Shown in pieces: positions 1 through 5,018 of a stretch of 5,264 nucleotides of DNA (positions are counted from its first letter, which is position 1; each line of letters starts with the position of its first letter). The DNA lies in the NCBI GenBank assembly GCA_024642805.1, contig JAHEAK010000424.1:1-5264 (forward strand), written 5' to 3'. Made by a program: the position numbers and the translations under genes. The notes beneath the pieces were generated by a model. It ran no database searches and had not been told where the DNA came from. It was given only the letters and a program-made list of their open reading frames with translations. Source of the DNA: Kofleriaceae bacterium. Its GTDB lineage: Bacteria; Myxococcota_A; Polyangia; Haliangiales; Haliangiaceae.

Positions 1-1095
1 ACGCCCGACGGGGTTGCCTGGGGAGACGGTCTGGTCGAGGCGGCCTTGCAGACTCGACTCACCGAACTCTTCGACACCATGATTGCCAACGAGCCTGTCG
101 ACTACCATCCCGGCAGCGGCACCACGGTTAGCGACTTGGTCCACCCATCGCTCTACCCATGCGTCATCGGCCACACCAAGCTCGCCGATGCCAGCACGGC
201 CAAGCAAGGCAGCTCGGAAACGGCCGCATTCGACATCTGGGGCCGCCCCTACGAAGATTCGAAGTTCCAGTGGCTGCCCACCAACCTGCGAGTGAGCGAG
301 GACGGGCAAGCGAGCTTTGAAGGCTACATCAACAATCTCGATGCCGATCGCTATGGCTCCTTCTACCCCGATCTGGCTCGTCTCTTCGAGGCGGCTCTGC
401 CTCTGTGCGAAAGCGTGTATGGCTACGCGCAAGGACTCGACCCCTGGCAACACCAAGAGGACGATTGCGAAGCCGACCTACCAGAACCGGGCGCGCGCTC
501 GGAGGCTCCCGTGCCCGTCGAGCCAAGCTCCTTGCGTGGACAGACGCTGCAGGTGATAAGCAAGCTGGTCGAATATCAAGTCGACAGCGAGAGCAGCTTC
601 GAAGGCGTGTGGCATGTCGAGGGCATGTCGCACGAGAACATTCTGGCCACGATGGTCTATGTGCTCGACAGAGACGAGGAGCTCGAAGGCGGTGAGATTC
701 GTTTCAAGCGCGCCTACACGCGCGAGGAAGCAGGTCAGCTCTTCTGGAACATCAGCCAGGTGCGCACGGGCCCCATCGACGATCTGGTCGGCGAGTCTGT
801 GGTGCCCGTCGGATCGCTGAGCACGCCCAAGGGCCGACTCCTGGTCTTCCCCAACTCACACATCCACAAGCTCAGCCCCATGCGCAGTCGCAGCGGCAAG
901 CCCGCTCGTCGTCGCATCGTCGTCTTCTGGCTGGTCAATCCTGCCACCCCCATCGTTTCGACCAGCGATGTGCCTCGCCAGCAGGAGCTCGTCTCGCGCG
1001 AGCAAGCCCTGCAGCACCGTCTCGCTCTCATGGAAGAGCGAAAGCGGCACAAGCAGAGCCTCAACCTGCGTGAAGTCTCGCTCTGCGAGCACTAG
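1..1095 (+). CDS. DUF4246 family protein, probable Fe(II)/2-oxoglutarate-type oxygenase, 5'-partial
   Basis: The reading frame is open from base 1 to the TAG at 1093, giving 364 visible residues. A TTG at 46 could start it, but the frame continues upstream and family members are usually longer (about 500-600 residues), so I treat the N-terminus as lying outside the window. Family landmarks occur in order: HPGSGTT (from 106), LVHPSLYP (from 136), FQWLPTNLRV (from 265), YINNL (from 325), WHVEGM (from 610), FPNSHIHKLSP (from 847), RRRIVVFWLVNP (from 907) and the C-terminal SLCEH (1078-1092). The HxE pair (His at 613, Glu at 619), the distal His at 865 and an Arg near 910 match the metal- and 2-oxoglutarate-binding pattern of the double-stranded beta-helix fold; that assignment is my inference. 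A proline- and acid-rich stretch (about 440-530) separates the N-terminal and catalytic parts. No signal peptide is visible, but the true N-terminus is missing. The substrate is unknown. It converges on argC and shows no operon partner here. Confidence 0.85.
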   Translation, partial: TPDGVAWGDGLVEAALQTRLTELFDTMIANEPVDYHPGSGTTVSDLVHPSLYPCVIGHTKLADASTAKQGSSETAAFDIWGRPYEDSKFQWLPTNLRVSEDGQASFEGYINNLDADRYGSFYPDLARLFEAALPLCESVYGYAQGLDPWQHQEDDCEADLPEPGARSEAPVPVEPSSLRGQTLQVISKLVEYQVDSESSFEGVWHVEGMSHENILATMVYVLDRDEELEGGEIRFKRAYTREEAGQLFWNISQVRTGPIDDLVGESVVPVGSLSTPKGRLLVFPNSHIHKLSPMRSRSGKPARRRIVVFWLVNPATPIVSTSDVPRQQELVSREQALQHRLALMEERKRHKQSLNLREVSLCEH

Positions 1096-1100
1096 CGGAA

Positions 1101-1133
1101 CCCGCGCAGCTCGCGCCTAAGGCTGGGCGCGGG
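1101..1133. terminator. GC-rich inverted repeat between convergent genes
   Basis: CCCGCGC (1101-1107) is complementary to GCGCGGG (1127-1133), and an inner AGC/GCT pair (1108-1110 with 1122-1124) can extend the stem past a two-base bulge. It sits between the stop of the DUF4246 gene (1095) and the stop of argC (1143), where a shared two-way terminator is expected. Neither strand has a proper T-run after the stem, so termination may be weak or need Rho. The position is the main support. Confidence 0.4.
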
Positions 1134-1142
1134 CGTGGTCAG

Positions 1143-2210
1143 CTAGGGAAAAGCAGCGACGGCCTCGAGGCCCATGTCTTCGGGCCAGCCCTGCATGAGA
1201 TTGCAGCACTGCAGTGCCTGCCCAGAAGAGCCCTTGCACAAGTTGTCGATGGCGGCGATGGCAACGACGAGCTTAGCTCGCGCATCGTAGCGCACCGCGA
1301 GGTGGACGCGATTGCTACCGCGCACGAAGGAAGTATCAGGCAGCGCATCGGGCCCCAGCACGCTCACAAAAGGCTCGTTCTCATAATACTTCTCAAATGC
1401 CTCCTGGTAGACTCGCGCGTTCCGACTGCTATCGGTGGGCCGGGCGTAGACGCAGCTGAGAATGCCGCGGCTCATCGGCACCAGGTGAGGCGTGAAGCTG
1501 AGGCTCACGTCGCCGCGCGCCAGCTTGCTGAGTTCCTGCTCGATCTCCGGAGTGTGACGATGCGTGCCGGCGATCTTGTAGGGACGAATGCCTTCGCCAA
1601 GCTCGGGGAAGTGGGTAGCGAGGCCCGGCGAGCGCCCTGCTCCGCTCACGCCGCTCTTGCTATCGACGACGATGCCACTGGCTTCGACAAGCCCGCCGTG
1701 GAGCAGCGGTGCACTGGCTAGAATCGCCGAGGTTGGGTAGCAGCCTGGAGCCGCCACCAGATTGGCCGTGCGAATGCGCTCTCGGTGCAGCTCCGGCAAA
1801 CCGTAGACGGCCTCGGCGAGGCGGCCCACCGCGGGATGCGAGAGCTCGTCGGCGCTCGCGTACCACTCCTCGTAAACCGAGGCTCGATCGAGACGAAAGT
1901 CAGCACTCAAGTCGATGACCTTCAGGTCACGCTGGCGCAGTGCATCGACCGCACGAGCGGAGTGACCATGAGGTAGCGCGGTAAACACAAGTTGCGCCGT
2001 GCCGGCAATCGCCGCTGGGTCAAACTCTGCAATCGGCATGTCGAGGCGTCCGCGAAATTGCGGGAAGACCTCATCGATGCGCTTGCCCGCTGCGCGGTCC
2101 GCGCAGATCGAAGCGATGCGAATGCGCGGGTGCACGAGCAAGAGCCGCAAGAGCTCTGCGCCCGTGTAACCTGATGCGCCGACGACGGCTACCGCCAGTG
2201 GTTCTTCCAT
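1143..2210 (-). CDS. argC: N-acetyl-gamma-glutamyl-phosphate reductase
   Basis: This enzyme reduces N-acetyl-glutamyl-5-phosphate with NADPH to N-acetylglutamate 5-semialdehyde, the third step of arginine synthesis, in the cytoplasm. From the ATG at 2210 it has 355 residues, normal for the roughly 345-residue class. The dinucleotide-binding motif GASGYTG is at residues 11-17. The catalytic cysteine is Cys157 in AAPGCYPTS. VDSKSGVSGAGR and the histidine motif HRHTPEIEQ (His217/His219) follow. The C-terminus has the usual DNLCKGSSGQALQ and NLMQG segments. An in-frame TTG at 2219 would add three residues (MPG). I prefer the ATG because AGGG lies nine bases before it, whereas that AGGG abuts the TTG. 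It lies downstream of rplM-rpsI on the same strand, an order I recall from other deltaproteobacteria, with a gap of about 237 bp. All key residues are present, so it should be active. Confidence 0.97.
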   Translation of the reverse strand: MEEPLAVAVVGASGYTGAELLRLLLVHPRIRIASICADRAAGKRIDEVFPQFRGRLDMPIAEFDPAAIAGTAQLVFTALPHGHSARAVDALRQRDLKVIDLSADFRLDRASVYEEWYASADELSHPAVGRLAEAVYGLPELHRERIRTANLVAAPGCYPTSAILASAPLLHGGLVEASGIVVDSKSGVSGAGRSPGLATHFPELGEGIRPYKIAGTHRHTPEIEQELSKLARGDVSLSFTPHLVPMSRGILSCVYARPTDSSRNARVYQEAFEKYYENEPFVSVLGPDALPDTSFVRGSNRVHLAVRYDARAKLVVAIAAIDNLCKGSSGQALQCCNLMQGWPEDMGLEAVAAFP

Positions 2211-2219
2211 ACCCGGCAA

Positions 2220-2223
2220 CCCT
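2220..2223 (-). promoter_or_regulatory. Ribosome binding site that decides the argC start
   Basis: On the minus strand AGGG is followed by nine bases and then the ATG at 2210. This spacing favours the ATG over the in-frame TTG at 2219, which directly follows the AGGG. Confidence 0.55.
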
Positions 2224-2370
2224 AGCCACTCGGAGGGCCACAGGCGAGGGCGTGGTGGCCTCCTGTGCGCTTGCCTTCAGGACCTCGCCGAAAACAAGCA
2301 AGCCGCCGATGGCTATCCATGGGCGGCCGAGTCACAGAGTCCGAGGAGCGCCAATAAGGGCCGAACGGAC

Positions 2371-2409
2371 AAAAGCCTGCGCAGGCTAACGAGTAGCGCA
2401 GCGCAGGCT
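2371..2409 (-). terminator. Probable intrinsic terminator of rplM-rpsI
   Basis: Reading the minus strand, AGCCTGCGC (2409-2401) can pair with GCGCAGGCT (2382-2374), followed by TTTT (2374-2371). The distal arm is also a perfect 14-base palindrome, AGCCTGCGCAGGCT (2387-2374), which can fold by itself into a five-base stem with a GCGC loop directly before the T-run. Either fold puts a GC-rich stem against a short U-tract about 40-75 bases after the rpsI stop. The U-tract is short, so efficiency is uncertain. Confidence 0.55.
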
Positions 2410-2420
2410 GGGATCCAGAA

Positions 2421-2439
2421 GCGCCGCCAATGGCGACGC
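2421..2439 (-). other. Hairpin just after the rpsI stop codon
   Basis: On the minus strand GCGTCGCC (2439-2432) pairs with GGCGGCGC (2428-2421) across an ATT loop, giving eight pairs including one G-U. It lies eight bases beyond the rpsI TAA and has no T-run after it. It could protect the 3' end of the mRNA or form part of a tandem terminator with the next hairpin. Confidence 0.45.
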
Positions 2440-2447
2440 TCGAGGTC

Positions 2448-2840
2448 TTAGCGCTTGGAGAACTGGAAGCGAGCGCGAGCGCCCTTGAGGCCAGGCTTCT
2501 TACGCTCTTTCTTGCGATCGTCGCGAGTGACGTAACCGGCCGCTTTGAGCTTGGGACGGTTGTCGGCGTCGATCTTCATCAGAGCGCGGGTGATGCCGTG
2601 GCGAATAGCGCCGGCTTGCGAGGACATGCCACCGCCGCGGACGCTGCAGAACACGTCGTACTCGCCGACCACGTCCAGCTCCTCGAGGGGCTGACGAATG
2701 ACCATGCGCGAGGTAGCGCGAGCGAAGTAGTGATCATCTTCGCGGTTGTTGATCGTGAAGGATCCCGAGCCAGGAGAGATCCAGACGCGAGCGACAGCCG
2801 TCTTGCGGCGACCAGTAGAGTAGGTTCGTTGAGTAGGCAT
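2448..2840 (-). CDS. rpsI: 30S ribosomal protein S9
   Basis: This is a component of the small ribosomal subunit head; its C-terminal tail reaches the P-site tRNA. From the ATG at 2840 it has 130 residues, the same length as the E. coli protein. The N-terminus YSTGRRKTAVARVW (7-20) is typical. The family signature runs from GGGMSSQAGAIR into HGITRAL (69-87). The basic end RARFQFSKR contains the conserved FSKR tRNA-contacting tail. The frame is open upstream for about 44 more codons, but that extension overlaps rplM and has no family similarity, so it is not part of the protein. It follows rplM with 14 bases between stop and start, so the two are co-transcribed. Confidence 0.98.
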   Translation of the reverse strand: MPTQRTYSTGRRKTAVARVWISPGSGSFTINNREDDHYFARATSRMVIRQPLEELDVVGEYDVFCSVRGGGMSSQAGAIRHGITRALMKIDADNRPKLKAAGYVTRDDRKKERKKPGLKGARARFQFSKR

Positions 2841-2850
2841 TATTCTGATA

Positions 2851-2857
2851 CGTCCTA
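2851..2857 (-). promoter_or_regulatory. rpsI Shine-Dalgarno fused to the rplM stop codon
   Basis: On the minus strand the sequence is TAGGACG. TAG is the rplM stop and AGGA within it is the only plausible ribosome binding site for rpsI, 12 bases before its ATG. This suggests that ribosomes finishing rplM help start rpsI, keeping L13 and S9 in balance. The spacing is slightly long. Confidence 0.55.
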
Positions 2858-3304
2858 ATCGATGGTGAGCTCGCGTGGCTTCTGTGCGGCATGTCCATGC
2901 TCGCTGCCCCGCTCGATTTTGAGTTTCTTCATCTGCTGGCGGCCGAGCATTCCGTGAGGAAGCATGCCCCAAACAGCGCGGCGAATGGCCTCTTCGGGCT
3001 TCTCGGCAAGTTGCTTCTCAGCGCTCTGCTCGCGAAGGTGTCCAACGTAGCCGGTGTGGTAGCGGTACATCTTCTGCTTGAGCTTGTTGCCGGTGAGCTT
3101 CACCCGACCCGCGTTGAGCACGATGACGAAGTCGCCGCAGTCAGTGTTGGGGGTGTAGTTGGGCTTGTGCTTGCCGCGAAGAACCGTGGCAATCTTGGTA
3201 GCTGCACGACCCAGAACGACACCATCGAGGTCGATGACGTACCATTCACGTTGGGTTTGGGCGGCTTCTTTCGTAAGCCAAGAAGAGTTTTGACGCTGAG
3301 GCAT
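2855..3304 (-). CDS. rplM: 50S ribosomal protein L13
   Basis: This is an early-assembly protein of the large ribosomal subunit. From the ATG at 3304 it has 149 residues, normal for the family (142-150). Recognisable parts are WYVIDLDGVVLGRAATKIATVLRGK (21-45), the YTPNTDCGDFVIVLNAGRVKLTGNK region (50-74), YRYHTGYVGHL (80-90), and the signature running from AVWGMLPHGMLGR into KLKIERGSEHGHAAQKP (110-143). AAGGA lies six bases before the ATG. An upstream in-frame TTG at 3367 is rejected because that extension would run through the promoter. It is the first gene of the rplM-rpsI unit. In E. coli L13 represses its own mRNA; whether that applies here is not shown. Confidence 0.98.
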   Translation of the reverse strand: MPQRQNSSWLTKEAAQTQREWYVIDLDGVVLGRAATKIATVLRGKHKPNYTPNTDCGDFVIVLNAGRVKLTGNKLKQKMYRYHTGYVGHLREQSAEKQLAEKPEEAIRRAVWGMLPHGMLGRQQMKKLKIERGSEHGHAAQKPRELTID

Positions 3305-3340
3305 TGGAATTCCTTGTTGCCGAATTGGCGAGGCGGAACG

Positions 3341-3367
3341 TTTATAAGACGCTAGCTCCCCTGTCAA
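3341..3367 (-). promoter_or_regulatory. Probable sigma-70-type promoter of rplM-rpsI
   Basis: On the minus strand TTGACA (3367-3362), a perfect -35 box, is followed after 15 bases by TATAAA (3346-3341), one mismatch from the -10 consensus. The 15-base spacer is shorter than the ideal 17. Transcription would begin near 3334, giving a leader of about 30 bases that includes the rplM ribosome binding site. Both boxes lie at the expected place upstream of a highly expressed operon, so I regard this as likely. Confidence 0.65.
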
Positions 3368-3457
3368 GGGCGACCTGACAGGACCCGCTCAGAAGCAGAA
3401 AGCTTCTTTAGGGCGACTCGGCTCACTGGGCTTGTTGAGGCGCGTTGATCTACACTT

Positions 3458-3461
3458 AGGA
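3458..3461 (+). promoter_or_regulatory. Ribosome binding site of the lipoprotein gene
   Basis: AGGA lies eight bases before the ATG at 3470. The second in-frame ATG at 3479 has no such site, so 3470 is the preferred start. Confidence 0.55.
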
Positions 3462-3469
3462 CCATCGAC

Positions 3470-4075
3470 ATGCAAGCTATGTCTCGTATTTCAAGGAGGT
3501 TGCTCGTCCTGGCCTGCCTGGCCCCCGCCTCTGGCTGCGGGGACGATGGCGGCTCTGCTGGCGATGCAGTGGTCGACGTTGGCACGGGCGGCATCGCCTT
3601 TGAGCCCCTCAGCGAAGGCGCCTCCCTGCGACTTATCGCCGGCAGCCAGGGCGGTTACCACTTTGTCGTCAACGCCCGCATGCACGACCTATTGGCCGGC
3701 GACCCTTCCATGCCCAATCTCCTTGGTAACCCACTGACCAGCTTCTCGTTGGTAAACGCCGAGGGCGATCGCATCGATACCAGCGCCCCACCCTATCGCC
3801 TTGGCTACCGCGATTCGGACGAGAGCCCCTGGCTCGAGATGCCCTCGGGACGGCTATTGGTAGTCAATCAGCAGCTGATTGACGCTGACCCCAATTTCCT
3901 CGACTCCCTGTATGGGAGCGAGATTTCGTTGCGTGTCACCGTCGTCGACGCCAAGGGCGACCAGGGGAGCGACGAAACCACCATTCGCCCCGAGCGGGAT
4001 CCCGTGAGCGATATGGCCGACGCGGGCCCCGAAACCCCCGACGGGGGGCCGACGGGCCCGGACGCGGGCCCTTAA
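3470..4075 (+). CDS. Putative secreted lipoprotein of unknown function
   Basis: The 201-residue product starts with a lipoprotein signal: basic residues RISRR (6-10), a hydrophobic core LLVLACLAPA (11-20) and a lipobox ASGC with the acylated Cys at 23. Glycine follows the cysteine, so by enteric rules it would go to the outer membrane. The mature body (about 30-170) contains LRLIAGSQGGYHFVVNARM and a closing VTVVDAKGDQGSDETT. From memory, similar QGGYH/QGGxH segments and Asp-Gly-rich closings occur in many small myxobacterial lipoproteins, and an Ig-like beta-sandwich is plausible; both are inference. The tail (181-201) is low-complexity, with repeated D-A/G-G-P units. It is transcribed divergently from rplM and is probably monocistronic, as a terminator-like hairpin overlaps its end. 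I do not recognise a specific function; there are no catalytic motifs. Confidence 0.8.
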   Translation: MQAMSRISRRLLVLACLAPASGCGDDGGSAGDAVVDVGTGGIAFEPLSEGASLRLIAGSQGGYHFVVNARMHDLLAGDPSMPNLLGNPLTSFSLVNAEGDRIDTSAPPYRLGYRDSDESPWLEMPSGRLLVVNQQLIDADPNFLDSLYGSEISLRVTVVDAKGDQGSDETTIRPERDPVSDMADAGPETPDGGPTGPDAGP

Positions 4076-4078
4076 TTT
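4054..4078 (+). terminator. Terminator-like hairpin overlapping the lipoprotein stop
   Basis: GGGCCCG (4054-4060) pairs with CGGGCCC (4065-4071) around a GACG loop, giving a seven-base all-GC stem, followed at once by TTAATTT (4072-4078). The TAA stop (4073-4075) lies in the T/A-rich tail, so the last codons of the protein (GPDAGP) encode the stem. The tail is not pure T, which lowers confidence. Confidence 0.5.
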
Positions 4079-4109
4079 CAGCGACAACGTCACACCGCTT
4101 TGCTACCAA

Positions 4110-4126
4110 TGATACAAATGTTCAGT
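4110..4126 (+). promoter_or_regulatory. Weak LexA-like site upstream of nadK-recN
   Basis: GTTCAG (4120-4125), preceded by ATACA (4112-4116), resembles the Myxococcus xanthus LexA site as I remember it (CTRHAMRYBYGTTCAGS), with 12 of 17 positions agreeing. The outer CT and the final S are not matched. The site is in the 67-base AT-richer gap before nadK, where a promoter must lie. A poor TATAGC (4126-4131) might be a -10 box. This is a speculative candidate only. Confidence 0.25.
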
Positions 4127-4142
4127 ATAGCGAAAAGAGCAT

Positions 4143-5006
4143 ATGAAGCGCATCGGATTCATCCTTAAGCCCCGCCAAAACAACGAAGCGCGCAACCTGC
4201 TCTACGAGCTGGCCGAGTGGACCCGCGCCAAAGGCCATGAGCCAGTGGTGCTCGCTGAAGATCGCGTCAATCCCCAGGGCTCGACCTTGGTGCCGGAGAT
4301 CCATCTGGCTGACTCCATCGATCTCTGTGTCGTGCTCGGCGGTGACGGCACCATGTTGCGCGCGACCAATGCCGTGGCCGGTCGACGCATTCCCCTGCTC
4401 GGTATCAACCTGGGTCGCCTGGGCTTTCTCAGTCCCTACGATCCCGCCGACGCCAAGGAAACCCTCCAGAAAGCCCTCGATGGCGAACTGGCCACCGAAG
4501 ACCGGATGCGTCTCAACGTCGTCTATCGGCCCCTCGATGGCGAGGCCGTGCACCGCTACGCCCTCAACGATGTCGTCATCAGCCAGGGGGCGATGGCACG
4601 CCTGGTCGAGTTGCAGGCGCACCTGGACAACTGCTTCATCAACTCCTATCGCGCCGATGGCCTGGTCATCTGCAGCCCCACAGGCTCGACGGCGTACAAC
4701 CTGGCGGCCAACGGTCCGATCATGTACCCGGGTTTGCGAGCACTGGCCATCACGCCGATCTGTGCCCAGGGTCTTACGAACCGACCACTGGTCGTTCCTG
4801 CCGACGGAACCGTTCGCATCTCGATGAGCGGCGAGTCCGTAGGCGTCGTGCTGACCATCGACGGTCAGTGGGCACGCAGTTTTCAAACCGGCGACACCGT
4901 CGAGATTCGAGCAGCTGAAGAGCCCGTCACGATCTTCAGCTCGGACAACAACTACTTCAACATTCTGCGCGCCAAGCTCCACTGGGGCGTGGCCCCCATC
5001 AGCTAG
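4143..5006 (+). CDS. nadK: NAD kinase
   Basis: This cytoplasmic enzyme phosphorylates NAD to NADP using ATP and is the sole route to NADP in most bacteria. The 287-residue length is normal. Motifs: GGDGTML (66-72, with the catalytic Asp68), INLGRLGFL (88-96), the NE/D motif as LNDVVISQG (141-149), DGLVICSPTGSTAYNLAANGPI (172-193), LTNRPLVVP (211-219) and TIDGQ (238-242). Arg170 before ADG aligns with the E. coli arginine linked to preference for NAD over NADH. Where many homologues have Pro-His before this LTxRP segment, this protein has Ala-Gln (208-209). The start at 4143 is preceded by AAAAGAG with only three bases between, a modest ribosome binding site. It is followed by recN with 12 bases between stop and start, a common pairing. 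Confidence 0.97.
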   Translation: MKRIGFILKPRQNNEARNLLYELAEWTRAKGHEPVVLAEDRVNPQGSTLVPEIHLADSIDLCVVLGGDGTMLRATNAVAGRRIPLLGINLGRLGFLSPYDPADAKETLQKALDGELATEDRMRLNVVYRPLDGEAVHRYALNDVVISQGAMARLVELQAHLDNCFINSYRADGLVICSPTGSTAYNLAANGPIMYPGLRALAITPICAQGLTNRPLVVPADGTVRISMSGESVGVVLTIDGQWARSFQTGDTVEIRAAEEPVTIFSSDNNYFNILRAKLHWGVAPIS

Positions 5007-5009
5007 GAG
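5004..5009 (+). promoter_or_regulatory. recN Shine-Dalgarno overlapping the nadK stop
   Basis: TAGGAG contains the nadK stop TAG (5004-5006) and AGGAG (5005-5009), nine bases before the recN ATG at 5019. The spacing is good, and the overlap implies translational coupling of recN to nadK. Confidence 0.7.
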
Positions 5010-5018
5010 CCTAGATCC

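Larger units (their letters stand above)
2211..2447. other. Intergenic region between rpsI and argC
   Basis: About 237 bp separate the rpsI stop from the argC start. The rpsI-proximal part carries two hairpins, described separately. In the remainder (about 2220-2370) I found no convincing -35/-10 pair for argC on the minus strand, no ARG-box-like palindrome, and no plausible small gene. A strong Shine-Dalgarno-like AGGAGG occurs on the minus strand (2264-2259), but no start codon follows at a useful distance. The argC promoter is therefore not identified; read-through from rpsI is possible. Confidence 0.6.

Noticed and set aside
1302..1721. A 139-codon plus-strand frame opposite argC
   Set aside because: It is antisense to a complete ArgC with all catalytic residues and looks like a codon-bias artefact.
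2071..2301. A 76-codon minus-strand frame overlapping the argC start and the intergenic gap
   Set aside because: It overlaps the argC N-terminus in another frame, and its product shows no recognisable features.
2430..2858. A 142-codon plus-strand frame opposite rpsI
   Set aside because: It is antisense to a certain S9 gene, with no recognisable domain.
2841..2972. An N-terminal extension of rpsI
   Set aside because: It would overlap rplM by over 100 bases and lacks S9 similarity; the ATG at 2840 gives the standard 130-residue protein.
2891..3355. A 154-codon plus-strand frame opposite rplM
   Set aside because: It is antisense to a certain L13 gene, runs through the rplM promoter region and shows no protein-family features.
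3432..3456. A sigma-70 promoter for the lipoprotein gene (TTGTTG with TACACT)
   Set aside because: The spacing is only 13 bases and both boxes are poor, so I could not support it.
4024..4068. A G-quadruplex from four G-runs in the lipoprotein tail
   Set aside because: The loops would be about 16, 5 and 9 bases, and nearby C-runs pair better as hairpins, so a quadruplex is unlikely.
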